Positions 36,078-45,517 of a stretch of DNA of 64,000 bases are shown in pieces. Origin of the DNA: UBA1163 sp049513055 (GTDB taxonomy: Bacteria > Desulfobacterota > BSN033 > UBA1163); the NCBI GenBank assembly GCA_049513055.1, contig JBEKWN010000026.1, forward strand, positions 5,993 to 69,992. The letters are read 5' to 3'. Every line of letters starts with the position of its first letter. Positions within the stretch are counted from its first letter, which is position 1. The position numbers and the translations under genes were made by a program. The notes under the pieces are model-generated. The model searched no databases, had not been told where the DNA came from, and saw only the letters and a program-made list of their open reading frames with translations.

Positions 36078-37142
36078 ATGTCCGGGGAAAACCAAAATAA
36101 GGTTATGACCACCCAGGAGGCCATCAGTCGTTTTGTGAACGACGGCGACCATCTCGTGATCGGCAACTACACGGTGGGCACCTGCTACAACCAGATTACT
36201 GAGATCGTCCGCCAGCGCAAGAAGGGGTTGGTCATCTACAGCCAGTCCGGGGTGTTTGACGTGGAAATGCTGATCGCCGGCGACTGCGTGAGCCGGGTGG
36301 TAACCACCTATTGCATGCGCTCGGGGGGCCGTTCCGGCGGAAGTATGTTGGAGCGCTACCAGCGGGCTGGAAAGATCGAAGTCGAGGACTACTCGAACTT
36401 CACGTACAACGCCCGGCTGACCGCGGGGGCCCAGGGCTACTCTTTTATGCCCGTGCTTCCCGGAATCATGGCCTCGGATGTATTCAAAGTCCGGGACTTC
36501 ATGGGTGACGGGAAGTTCGGTGTGGTCAAGTGCCCCTTCACAGGCCGGGATGTGCCGGTGGTTCCCGCGGCCAAACCGGACGTCTGCGTCGTGCACGTGC
36601 AGCGGGCGGACAAGTTCGGGAATGCCCAGTATTGGGGCTCCCTGGGTTCGGTATCCTGGGCGTGCTTAGCCAGCAAAAGGGTAATCGTGAGCTGTGAGGA
36701 GATCGTGGACCACGAGATCATCAAATCCTCTCCGAATTACACAATCGTGCCCGGGTTCCGGGTGAACGCGGTGATCGAGGAGCCGAGGGGGGCCCACCCG
36801 GCCGAACTCTCGGGTTACTACAACATGGACATTCTATTCTGGGCCATGATGGATCTCGCCAACCGGAGCGAGCAAGGCTTCAAGGCCTGGATGAAGGAAT
36901 GGGTCTATGACCTGCCCAGCCGGGCGGCCTATCTTGAGCATTATATCGATCGCTTCGGCAAGGAGCCTCTCGACAAGATCAATGCCCGGCCTTACTACTC
37001 CGCACCGGTGAACTACGGCTCGGCCTTCACATCCATGTGGGATGACGAGGGCAAAATGTTACTGTTCGATATGACCCGGGGAGAGTTCGAAAAATTACTG
37101 GAAGAAAGGGGGTTGTTGATCGATGTCTCCAAAAGCGACTAA
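36078..37142 (+). CDS. gctA: CoA-transferase, glutaconate CoA-transferase-like subunit A
   Basis: This 354-residue class I CoA-transferase alpha subunit is longer than most GctA proteins (about 320). It has SRFVNDGDHLVIGNYTVG at the N-terminus, a GAQGYSFMPVLPG substrate-side loop and VVHVQRADKFGNAQYWG. It forms a heteromer with the following subunit and moves CoA between acids. An alternative is the IpdA-type ring-cleaving hydrolase of steroid degradation, a homologous fold. AGGAGGGAAG precedes the ATG. It overlaps subunit B by 20 bp. Confidence 0.85.
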   Translation: MSGENQNKVMTTQEAISRFVNDGDHLVIGNYTVGTCYNQITEIVRQRKKGLVIYSQSGVFDVEMLIAGDCVSRVVTTYCMRSGGRSGGSMLERYQRAGKIEVEDYSNFTYNARLTAGAQGYSFMPVLPGIMASDVFKVRDFMGDGKFGVVKCPFTGRDVPVVPAAKPDVCVVHVQRADKFGNAQYWGSLGSVSWACLASKRVIVSCEEIVDHEIIKSSPNYTIVPGFRVNAVIEEPRGAHPAELSGYYNMDILFWAMMDLANRSEQGFKAWMKEWVYDLPSRAAYLEHYIDRFGKEPLDKINARPYYSAPVNYGSAFTSMWDDEGKMLLFDMTRGEFEKLLEERGLLIDVSKSD

Positions 37143-37959
37143 AGAAGAGCTGATGATCATCGCGGTGGCCCGCGAGATCAAGGATTACGAAAGGGTCTTG
37201 CTCGGGGTCGGTCTGCCCACTACTGCCGGTAGCTTGGCAAAGGCCACCCATGCTCCAAATGTCGTTCTCATGACCGAGGCTGGCATCATTGACTTCAAGC
37301 CACTGGTACCCCCTAACCATATAGCAGACGTCATGTGCCTGCGAGGTTACTCGTATGCCCTCGATCTTTTCAATACCTTCACTACCATCAATTACCGGGG
37401 TTTTGTGGACAAGGCCATCCTGGGCGTAGGCCAGGTGGACAGATACGGCAACATCAACACCTCCTTCGTAGGCGGCACCCCCAAAACCGGAATGCGGCTC
37501 ACCGGCGCTGGTGGGGCGCCCGACTTCGTCTCCTACGCCAAGGAAACCATCCTCACTTTGAAAGGGGGCGAGTTCGTGGACAAACTCGACTACTTCACCT
37601 CCCCTGGATACCTGGGGGGCGGCGATGAACGTGACCGCTGTGGACTCTTTGCCATAGGTTCCGGACCCAGCATGATGATCTCTAACGAGGCCATCTTCCG
37701 CTTCGACAAGAAGACTAAGGAGGTTTATCTGGAGTCTTTACTCCCGGGTGTCGATCTCAACAAGGTCACGTCTAAGGTCCCTTGGGACCTCCAGGTGGCC
37801 AACACTCTAAAACCTTTCCCAATTCCTACTGAGGAGGAAATCAATTACATCCGTACCTTCGCTCCTCAGCACTGTGTTCCCCGCCAGATCATGTATGAGC
37901 TTGCTGTAAAAAAATTGTTAGAGTTCGCGGGAGGAAAGCGAAAGGGGAAGTCAGGTTGA
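37123..37959 (+). CDS. gctB: CoA-transferase, glutaconate CoA-transferase-like subunit B
   Basis: This 278-residue beta subunit carries E52 in the TEAG motif, at the position of the catalytic glutamate (E54) that forms the CoA thioester in Acidaminococcus GctB. This favours transferase over IpdB-like hydrolase activity, because IpdB has a different motif there. It also has VDRYGNINTS and a GGGDERDRCGLF loop. The start ATG lies inside the end of subunit A, so the two are translationally coupled and probably made in equal amounts. Confidence 0.86.
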   Translation: MSPKATKEELMIIAVAREIKDYERVLLGVGLPTTAGSLAKATHAPNVVLMTEAGIIDFKPLVPPNHIADVMCLRGYSYALDLFNTFTTINYRGFVDKAILGVGQVDRYGNINTSFVGGTPKTGMRLTGAGGAPDFVSYAKETILTLKGGEFVDKLDYFTSPGYLGGGDERDRCGLFAIGSGPSMMISNEAIFRFDKKTKEVYLESLLPGVDLNKVTSKVPWDLQVANTLKPFPIPTEEEINYIRTFAPQHCVPRQIMYELAVKKLLEFAGGKRKGKSG

Positions 37960-38313
37960 GGTGCGATCGACTAAAAAGTGCAGATGTCGGTTATCTATCC
38001 TTAATTTTTCCAGCTGTAAAAGGAGAAAAGGATGATTGCCGAAGTCATTTTTTGATAAGGGGTGAAGGTTTCAGGGACAGGCATCGGAAATATAGGATTC
38101 AAACTTATTACCAATGGCTGACTCCCCAAACTTGTCGTTCGATTATCTTGTTACAGATTTGAGCTGTCCGTAAGGACATTTATGAATTAGCTAAGGTGCC
38201 TAAAAAATTTAGCGTTAACTGGCCCAGGGAAGTATCATAGGAAAATTTTGAATGAGATGCTCAGAATCTCGACGGAAAGTGGAGATTGTTGCTGTTTCTG
38301 CTTCTTGATCATT
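37960..38313. other. Convergent intergenic gap without a gene
   Basis: This lies between gctB and the minus-strand importer C. Two weak hairpins are present: TGTCC-GTAA-GGACA before TTTAT near 38165-38180, and GAGAT...ATCTC at 38254-38270. Neither has a proper T-run on the needed strand. No open frame with a ribosome site was seen. Confidence 0.6.
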
Positions 38314-39030
38314 TTAGACTTCCAGATATTTTTCGCGGACCTGCGGTTTGGCCTTTAACTCCTCTGTGGTACCCGCAAACCCGATGTGCGCCTTACCCAT
38401 CAGGTAGACGCGGTCTGCCAGAGACATAGCCACCTTGATGTTGTGCTCCACCAAGAGAATGGAGACGCCGGCCTTATTGATCTCTTCCAGGATATCCTTG
38501 ACTTCCTTGACCAGGAGCGGCGAAAGGCCTTCCGTGGGTTCATCAACTAACAGCAATCCGGGATTACCCATCAGGGAACGGCCAATGGTTAACATCTGCT
38601 GCTCACCTCCGGATAGGAACCTTCCCGGCTGCTGGGCTCTCTTTTGTAGCATGGGGAAATGGCGAAAGATTCTGTCCACTGTCCATACGCTTGGATCATT
38701 GGGGTTGCCGATTTTCCCTCCTTTGACTCCCAAGAACAGGTTGTCCAGCACGGACAGACTGGGAAAGATGCGCCTCTCCTCAGGAACATAACCGATACCG
38801 GCCCTGGCCACTTTGTAAGGCGGATGACCCGTAATATCCTTTTCTTGAAAGATTACCGATCCAGAATTCGGTTTGACCAGGCCCATAATGCTTTTCAAGG
38901 TTGTGCTTTTCCCCATGCCGTTTCGACCCAGAAGAGCGATCATTTCACCTTGAGCGACGGTTAGAGAGATTCCCTGCAAAACATGGCTCGTGCCGTAGTA
39001 AGTATTCAAATCATAGACTTCCAGTAACAT
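38314..39030 (-). CDS. livF: HAAT-type ABC importer C, ATPase LivF
   Basis: The ATG at 39030 (AAGGAGCAGGG upstream) gives MLLEVYDLNTYYG, the normal LivF beginning; an upstream in-frame ATG at 39066 would add 12 unlikely residues. Walker A is GRNGMGKST, with LSGGEQQML, Walker B LLLVDEPTEGLSP and LLVEHNI. It is last in the importer C operon, 87 bp after livG, and the gap carries a GCATAG-type repeat. Confidence 0.92.
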   Translation of the reverse strand: MLLEVYDLNTYYGTSHVLQGISLTVAQGEMIALLGRNGMGKSTTLKSIMGLVKPNSGSVIFQEKDITGHPPYKVARAGIGYVPEERRIFPSLSVLDNLFLGVKGGKIGNPNDPSVWTVDRIFRHFPMLQKRAQQPGRFLSGGEQQMLTIGRSLMGNPGLLLVDEPTEGLSPLLVKEVKDILEEINKAGVSILLVEHNIKVAMSLADRVYLMGKAHIGFAGTTEELKAKPQVREKYLEV

Positions 39031-39079
39031 CCCTGCTCCTTGCGCAAATAAAGTTTCGAGTTTCAAGTTTCAGGTTTTT

Positions 39080-39108
39080 CCGCTATGCTCTATGCACTAT
39101 GCCCCATG
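39080..39108. repeat. GCATAG-type heptad repeat
   Basis: Four imperfect copies of a CTATGC(C/T) heptad between livG and livF of importer C match, inverted, those at 5178-5202, 6817-6845 and 6996-7019. Confidence 0.55.
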
Positions 39109-39117
39109 CCTAATTCG

Positions 39118-39864
39118 TTAGACCTCCAGTTCTCCCAGGTAGGCATCCTTAACCGCCTGATTCTGCCGGATCTCAACCGGAGGCCCTGTCGCCAGAATCT
39201 GCCCATAATGGAGTACCGTGATGCGGTCTGCCAGGGAGAAGACCACGTCCATATCATGCTCGATGATGACCACGGTTTTGCCCTCAGTGAGCCGTCTGAT
39301 TAGCTCCACGGCATAATGAGTTTCATCTCGGGACATACCGGCCGTGGGCTCGTCCAGCATGATCAGGTCCGGGTCTGCCGCCAGGGCCAGGCTGATTTCC
39401 AGGGAACGATGTTTCCCGTATGACAGGATCCCGGCAGGCACATCCCGCTCTTGATCCAGATTGATCCGCCTTAAGACCTCGTCGGTCTCTTTGGTTATGT
39501 CCTGCATCTTGTCCACCTTGCGGAACAAATGAAAACGGATCCCCTTTTTAGAAAGGATGGCCAGTCGAATGTTCTGGAAAGTGGTCAACCGGTTAAAGGT
39601 ACTGGTGATCTGAAAGGAGCGCCCCACGCCGAGGCGCATCAGCTTGTGTGGCCTGGTTCCGGTGATTTCCTTCCCTTTGAAGAAGACCTGCCCCCGGCTC
39701 GGCTGGTATGTTCCGGTGATGACGTTGAAGAGAGTCGTTTTCCCCGCGCCGTTGGGCCCAATGACGGCGTGCCGCTCTCCTTCTTCAACCTGCAGGTTGA
39801 CATCGAAAAGCACTTCCAATCCGCTGAAATCGTGATAGAGCCTCTTGGTTTCCAGAATGTTCAT
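39118..39864 (-). CDS. livG: HAAT-type ABC importer C, ATPase LivG
   Basis: This 248-residue ATPase has Walker A GPNGAGKTT at 36-44, the signature LSYGKHRSLEISLALA, Walker B LIMLDEPTAGMS and the switch in VIIEHDM. Its ATG overlaps the livM stop (ATGA), and GGAGAAGG serves as ribosome site. Confidence 0.93.
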   Translation of the reverse strand: MNILETKRLYHDFSGLEVLFDVNLQVEEGERHAVIGPNGAGKTTLFNVITGTYQPSRGQVFFKGKEITGTRPHKLMRLGVGRSFQITSTFNRLTTFQNIRLAILSKKGIRFHLFRKVDKMQDITKETDEVLRRINLDQERDVPAGILSYGKHRSLEISLALAADPDLIMLDEPTAGMSRDETHYAVELIRRLTEGKTVVIIEHDMDVVFSLADRITVLHYGQILATGPPVEIRQNQAVKDAYLGELEV

Positions 39865-40838
39865 GAAGCCTTCTCCTTATGAAACCATTTTGCCTTGGCT
39901 GCTCCGAAAAGACCGACAAGGCCCGTTGGCGCATATAAGACCACCAGGATGAAGATCACGCCGTTCACCAGGCCAATCCGCTGTGTAAATCTAATAACCA
40001 GGTCTTCTAACAGGTGAAGGACACCCGAGCCAATGATCGGGCCGAGGAAGCTTCCTACGCCCCCGATATATGCCATCATGATGGGTGCAAAGGAATTATT
40101 TATATCCAATACGCCCACAGTGGAAACCAGTTTCTGAAGTAGCGCGTGAACCGCACCTGCAATCCCGGCGAAGGCACCACAGACGATCAAGTTGATCGCC
40201 TTGGTCTGCGGGAGATTGAAACCCAAGTAGTCCAGCCGCATGGCATTATCCCGGACGCCAACCACGACGTTGCCAAACGGGGTCCGGGTATAAAACCACA
40301 GGATGAAAAGGCATATCGCGACCACCGCTACGGCAAAATAGTAAAAATTTACCTGATTCGTCATATCAATGGACGCCACTCCAGGGATGTGGAGTGGCGG
40401 AATGGGATATCCCCCGATTCCATCCTCACCGCCGGTTACCTCTCTATATTTCAGGGCGAGAACAAAGATGAGCTGGCCAAAGGCTAAGGTCAACATGGCA
40501 AACGCGGTCCCAGTGACCCTGACCAGCAGAGGACTTAGAATCAAGGCCAGCAGGCCGCCGGCCAACCCGCCGACCAGGACCGCCGGCAACAGGGGAAACC
40601 CCTGGATGTGCGTTAAGGCCAAGGCCGTGGCATAGGCCCCGGTGCCAAAAAACATTGCGTGTCCAAAGCTGAGAACCCCCATATAACCCAGCATCAAATT
40701 GAGCGTTACGGCATACAGGGAAAAGATGGCAAAGGCGGCAAAGAAATTGATATAATAGATGCCGAAAACACGCGGGAAGGCAGCCAGGATGATAAAAACC
40801 ACCACCCATAGAATCCACTTATAGTTGTTATTCTTCAT
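39861..40838 (-). CDS. livM: HAAT-type ABC importer C, permease LivM
   Basis: The ATG at 40838 overlaps the livH stop by four bases (ATGA) and gives a 325-residue protein, MKNNNYKWILWVVVF, with LMLGYMGVLSFGHAMFFG. A longer frame reaching upstream only reads livH out of frame. The usual RLKGPYLAIVTL block is replaced by PLLVRVTGTAFAMLTLAFGQL, marking a divergent LivM subgroup. Confidence 0.92.
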   Translation of the reverse strand: MKNNNYKWILWVVVFIILAAFPRVFGIYYINFFAAFAIFSLYAVTLNLMLGYMGVLSFGHAMFFGTGAYATALALTHIQGFPLLPAVLVGGLAGGLLALILSPLLVRVTGTAFAMLTLAFGQLIFVLALKYREVTGGEDGIGGYPIPPLHIPGVASIDMTNQVNFYYFAVAVVAICLFILWFYTRTPFGNVVVGVRDNAMRLDYLGFNLPQTKAINLIVCGAFAGIAGAVHALLQKLVSTVGVLDINNSFAPIMMAYIGGVGSFLGPIIGSGVLHLLEDLVIRFTQRIGLVNGVIFILVVLYAPTGLVGLFGAAKAKWFHKEKAS

Positions 40839-41707
40839 TCTCTTTGTCCAAAAAGGCCCATAGGCTTGAAGGCCAAGACAATGGCCATGAAGGCAAACAT
40901 CAGGATCGGTGCGAGCCGGGGAATGAACTGGATGCCGTACGCATTCAACTCCCCTAAAAAGAGGGCCACGATAAAAGCCCCGCCCAGGCTCCCGAATCCT
41001 CCCACAACCACGACCACGAAAGCATCCATGCCCAACTGGTCGGCCATTCCCGGAAACACGGTCAGGAGCGGGCCCGCCACCACTCCGGCGATTCCGGCCA
41101 GCCATGTCCCGATCCCGAAAACCAGCATGAAGACCACGGGAGTATTAATTCCCAGAGCATTGACCATATCCGCGTCGGAAACGGCAGCCCGCACGATCTT
41201 GCCCAACCGGGTCTTGAAGAGAATCAAGCCCATAATGCCCAAAATCGCGATGGACAACCCGATAACGAAAAGTCGATAAACCGGGTAGGTCAGACCCGCA
41301 AAATTCACAAGCCCGCTCAAACTCGGGGGGACTTTTACCACCAGACTCTCGGTGCCCCAGAAGATTTTGACGATTTCCAAAATGACCATCATGATCCCCA
41401 CGGTGATGAGGAGTTCGGCAAGATGTCCCTGTTTATGGACGGTTCTCAAAAGATAACGCTCTGCCAGAACCCCGCAGATTCCTCCGACCACTGGGGCAAT
41501 CAGCAGCGCCACCCAAAAATTTCCGGTCATGACTAAAACCTGATAACAAAAATAGGCGGACAGCATGGCAAAAGAGGCATGGGCAATGTTCAGAATCCCC
41601 ATCATGCCAAAAATCATGGTAAGGCCGGATGACAAGAGAAAGAGCAACATCCCGTAGGCCAACCCATGAATGGCCTGAGCAACATACAGCACAGCGGTCG
41701 GGCTCAT
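40835..41707 (-). CDS. livH: HAAT-type ABC importer C, permease LivH
   Basis: This 290-residue permease begins MSPTAVLYVAQAIHGLAYGM and has GILNIAHASFAM in the NFAHG position and VVVVGGFGSLGGAF near residue 240. It is followed without gap by livM. The start at 41707 has only a weak ribosome site (AGGAGAATAGATAG). An intrinsic terminator separates it from the binding-protein gene upstream. Confidence 0.92.
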   Translation of the reverse strand: MSPTAVLYVAQAIHGLAYGMLLFLLSSGLTMIFGMMGILNIAHASFAMLSAYFCYQVLVMTGNFWVALLIAPVVGGICGVLAERYLLRTVHKQGHLAELLITVGIMMVILEIVKIFWGTESLVVKVPPSLSGLVNFAGLTYPVYRLFVIGLSIAILGIMGLILFKTRLGKIVRAAVSDADMVNALGINTPVVFMLVFGIGTWLAGIAGVVAGPLLTVFPGMADQLGMDAFVVVVVGGFGSLGGAFIVALFLGELNAYGIQFIPRLAPILMFAFMAIVLAFKPMGLFGQRE

Positions 41708-41785
41708 CTATCTATTCTCCTGCTAAAAGCCTCATGAGAGAGCAAAGCTAAGTGAAGTTGAAAGGAACGGTTTAATAATTCCCCT

Positions 41786-41818
41786 AAAAACTCGCCCCCG
41801 ACTGAAAGTGGAGGCGAG
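41786..41818 (-). terminator. Intrinsic terminator between binding protein C and livH
   Basis: On the minus strand CTCGCC...GGCGAG (41813-41818 with 41791-41796), extended by inner G/C pairs, is followed by TTTTT (41786-41790). Partial read-through would give much binding protein and less permease. Confidence 0.75.
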
Positions 41819-41842
41819 CTTTTAGCAGGGCGTTGAGATACC

Positions 41843-43210
41843 CTATTTCTTGCTGAGCCGTCCTTTGAGTTTTTCATCGAAAGTGGGGAAGCATTTCGCG
41901 GCCGGTATCCAGGTCGGATCGCCGGGCATCGCGCAATTGGGGTTGTCCCAGGTATTGGGGAACACCATTTCAGCGATGGGGCGGTCCGCTATAACCTGAT
42001 GGTCAGCGGGCCGCATGTAATGTTTCCAGCCGAAGAAATCGAAGGTGTCCCCCTCCCAGGCGGCGATAACCTTCTTCGCATCGGTGCTGCCGGCCTTCTG
42101 GACAACCTGAAGGTACCAGTAGTAGGAGGTGAGGTTTCTATACCAGCCGCCGCCGGGCCATTGGTACAGCTCTGTGTTATAGGGCGCTTTCCATGTCTTC
42201 CACAGGCCGGTCCATATGTCGGCTAATTTCTTAACATTCGGCACCCTGCGGTCCAGGTAGAAATCTGTGCACAGAACTAAGCCTCGCCCTGCCGGGCCGC
42301 CGACAGTCACTAAGGGGCGGGTATCATCCAGAAAGGGACTGGCCATGGGGATGTAATATTCCGGTTTCAAGGGGCTTTTCAAACCTAATTGTCTCGATTG
42401 CTTGATCAGGTTCTCATTGTCGGCCCCCCAGGCCATTTGAACAATCACCTCGGCTCCAGAGGCCCTCACCTTTTCTAAGTAGGGCGCGAAATCCTTGGTG
42501 TACACGGGAAAGTACTCCTCGCCGACGATCTGGGCTTTGGGCTTAGACTCTTTTAAGGCCTTTTTGAAGGCGGCGCAGGAGGAGTGTCCCCAGAGGTAGT
42601 CCTGAGCTAAGATGTAAAACTTCGTTTCGGGGCGTTTTTCATAAAAAATGGCCAGACTCTTGCCGACGGTGGCGGAGGTCCCACATGTGCGAAAGACATA
42701 CTCGTTCCAGTCCGGAAGGTCCATGAGTTCATCGGAGTATGCGGAGACGTTCATGAAAATGGTCTTATGTTCTTTGGCCACCGCCTGGCCCACCTTGGCA
42801 ACGTGGCTTCCGGCGACTCCCGCAAATACGTCAACTTTGTCTTGCAGGATCGCTTTTTCGGCCGACCGTTTGCCCGGGTCCGGCCTCCCCTGGGTGTCCG
42901 CCAGGACGAACGAGACCTTCTTCATCTTGCCGTCCACCTTGATCCCGCCCTGGGAGTTGACGTCCTGGGCGACAAATCCAAGTAAGGCAGAGTAAGCCTC
43001 CGCAAGATAGGCGTTCACCCCTGAAACCTGATCCCACATGGCGATCTTAATGACATCGCCGGTTGGGAGAGTCAGCTTGTTCGGGTCATACTTGGAAAGG
43101 TCCCCCTTGAGGGGCTCGAAGGCCATCGCCGTGGATGGGCTAAAGGTCGTCAGGGAGAAAAAAGAAAGAATACATACAAGAATGAAAATACCCTTACTGA
43201 TCGATTTCAT
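41843..43210 (-). CDS. Importer C periplasmic substrate-binding protein (LivK type)
   Basis: The ATG at 43210, after AAAGGAGG, gives 455 residues with a signal peptide (MKSISKGIFILVCILSFFSL, cleavage near TAMA at about residue 30). Upstream in-frame codons are not supported. The mature part is a long HAAT-type binding protein with KIAMWDQVSGVNAYLAEA and several cysteines (TCGTSA, SSCAAF, CFP) rare in such proteins. It is the first gene of importer C. Confidence 0.87.
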   Translation of the reverse strand: MKSISKGIFILVCILSFFSLTTFSPSTAMAFEPLKGDLSKYDPNKLTLPTGDVIKIAMWDQVSGVNAYLAEAYSALLGFVAQDVNSQGGIKVDGKMKKVSFVLADTQGRPDPGKRSAEKAILQDKVDVFAGVAGSHVAKVGQAVAKEHKTIFMNVSAYSDELMDLPDWNEYVFRTCGTSATVGKSLAIFYEKRPETKFYILAQDYLWGHSSCAAFKKALKESKPKAQIVGEEYFPVYTKDFAPYLEKVRASGAEVIVQMAWGADNENLIKQSRQLGLKSPLKPEYYIPMASPFLDDTRPLVTVGGPAGRGLVLCTDFYLDRRVPNVKKLADIWTGLWKTWKAPYNTELYQWPGGGWYRNLTSYYWYLQVVQKAGSTDAKKVIAAWEGDTFDFFGWKHYMRPADHQVIADRPIAEMVFPNTWDNPNCAMPGDPTWIPAAKCFPTFDEKLKGRLSKK

Positions 43211-43707
43211 ACTGAACCTCCTTTCCTGATAAAGATTTTTGGGTTTTAGAAAATTTTTTCCAGCCTTTTCTCCGCACGCGTTCAACACAGTTTAGCCTAC
43301 AGCTATTTTCAAGTAAAAAATCGCTGAGAAATTCAGTATCGCAGAAAAGATCTCTGCATTTGAGCCCAATTCCTTCAGCAAAACTTGTTGGCAGGGATTT
43401 GTTGATTTTTAAGAACTCACTTTTGGCGGAGTTGAATATACGAAAAACGGAGTTGAATGTCAAGAAAAATATCCCTTTCGAAATATACCGACATTCTTGT
43501 GTTACACCACTTGCCAGTGAAAATGGATGTTTATTCACCGCCCCTGCGGGTGAACCAACCCATGGGTAAGTGAATCATTTGCCCCGGCCAGAGCTTCATT
43601 AAACAGTTTTCACTAATTTCCTTATCACTTATAACGCCGAGCCAGACGAGCAGTCGCTTTCTAGCGATCCGCAATCTGGGCTGTTTCAATGTTAGGACGG
43701 CCACTGT
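43211..43707. other. Long gap upstream of importer C
   Basis: No convincing gene. The half near 43210 is AT-rich and must hold the importer C promoter, but no clear pair of boxes was found. A small hairpin TCGCT-TTCT-AGCGA lies at about 43653-43666, close to the end of the broken flavoprotein gene. Confidence 0.5.
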
Positions 43708-45517
43708 TTAGAGGTTCCAAGCGGCACGAGCCCCTTCTTCTGTGGCCTCGATGATTCGGCGAGGCTGGAGGGCATCCCCGATGATAAAATGACGGATCTT
43801 TTTAGCCTGTAAGATTGCTTTGAGTTCATCGTGGGGTTTAAGTCCAACCGCTATGATGACTTGGTCGACTGAGGAAAGAACCTGTTCTCTGCCCTCAATA
43901 AGAACTGTTACAGAAGATTCTTCGATTTTCTTTACAGTTGTGTTGAAAAGAAGCCGGCACCCGGCTTCTTTGAGCCGGGTGTGCAGCATATAGCCGTGGG
44001 AGGTGAATTTGAGAACCGGTGATTGTTTAAGGACTTCAACCAGGGTGACCTGCGTTCCTTTATGGCACAAGTAGTCTGCTGTTTCCATGCCAATCAACCC
44101 GCCACCAATTACTACTGCATGTTTCCCGGGCGGAACCGCTCCCTCCAGAATCTGCCAGGCATGAGAAGCAAGGGAAAGGTCAATTCCAGGAATGTCAGGT
44201 TTAATCTGTTCTCCTCCTGTGGCCAAAATCACCACTTCCGGATTCCCTTCGGAAATCATCCTTTCCGTCACCTCAGTCCCTGTCCACATGATGACCCCTA
44301 TCTTTTTGGCCTGGGAGGTAAGCCAGGAGGCCCAAATTCCATATTGGTCTTTATAGGGCGCCTGACTAGCGAAGCGCAGCTGTCCACCCGTTTCCTCCTC
44401 TTTTTCGTAAAGGGTCACCTTATGGCCGAGACGGGCGGCCTCATACGCTGCGGTCAGACCACCAGGGCCAGATCCCACGACCCATACATTACGACGGTCT
44501 CCAGCTGGCCCCTGTGGGTAAATGATTTCCTGTCCGGTCTCGGGATTGAGGGCGCAACGGATTTTCCCTTCCCCCAGCATCAAGCGCTCTATGCATCCCT
44601 GATTGCAGGCAATACATTTGCGGATATCTTCAGGACGGCCTTCCCGCGCTTTGATTAGAAAATCAGGATCAGCTAAATACTGGCGGCCGAAGGCCACCAG
44701 GTCTGCTTCCCCACGAGCGATCACTTCGTTCGCCAGTGAAGGGTCTGTGAATCGCCCGACGGCAATCACTGGAAGGCCAACTACCTCTTTTAACTTTTTG
44801 GCCCGCCAGACATTGAAACCTGGTTGATACTCAAAGGGAGCGCTGGTAATGCCGCCCGGACTTCCATGCGTTCCAAGAGAGGCATGCAGAATGTCGGCTC
44901 CGGCTTTAACCAGATTGGGGAGGATAGGCTGAATATCCTCGAATGTATAACCATCTTTAATACATTCTTCCACAGACAGACGGAGGGAGATAGGGAAATC
45001 TTCGCCTACTGTTTTGCGGACCTCCTGCAATACTTCAATCATGAAACGACTGCGGTTGCTGAAACTGCCCCCGTATTCATCGTCACGCTTGTTGGAAAGA
45101 GCAGATAGAAACTGGGTGAGCAAGTATCCGTGGGCACCATGCACTTCCACGGCGTCAAACCCCGCCTCCAGAGCCCGAGCAGAGGCAGCACCAAAAGCGG
45201 TGATGATCTCATGAATCTCCTCGCGGGTGATCTCCCGCGGGGTCAGGCCGAAAACCAAAGACCGGATCGCCGAAGGAGCAACGGCCTTTCCTTGTTGCAG
45301 AAGATAAAGACTTTCCCGTCCCGCGTGATGGAGTTGCAAGGCCACCTTGCTACCGGCAGCATGTACCGCATCGGAAATCTTTTTCAGGCCGGGGATAAAT
45401 CGGTCATCATAAGCCCCCAGTTCATTTGGTATGCCCCATGGGAGGCATGACTGCCCGGTTGACCAGGTTCAACGATTTTATCTTGATAGGGGAAAAAAGA
45501 GATGGCAAGAGATTCAT
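43708..45517 (-). pseudogene. OYE/2,4-dienoyl-CoA reductase-type flavoprotein with internal deletion
   Basis: A good start (ATG 45517 after AAAAGGAG) encodes MNLLPSLFSPIKIKSLNLVN and reaches RAVMPPMGHTK before a stop. In a shifted frame the family continues from GIPNELGAYDDRF through to the normal C-terminus at 43708. The 40-50 residues expected between PMGTN and GRGIPN are missing. The rest is intact: FMN barrel with EVHGAHGYL, a [4Fe-4S] set CIACNQGCIERL...C and the FAD domain GSGPGGLTAAYEAARLG. In working form it would reduce dienoyl- or enoyl-CoAs. The break sits at a GGGGC-type micro-repeat and may be real or an assembly error. Confidence 0.8.

Noticed and set aside
37956..38162. Open frame of 68 codons after gctB
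   Set aside because: It overlaps the gctB stop, lacks a ribosome site and shows no domain or signal features.
39861..41105. 414-residue version of importer C LivM
   Set aside because: The first 89 residues are livH read out of frame; the ATGA overlap at 40838 gives the normal LivM start.
43530..43700. Possible 57-codon minus-strand frame after the broken flavoprotein
   Set aside because: It starts only with GTG, has no ribosome site and shows no family likeness.
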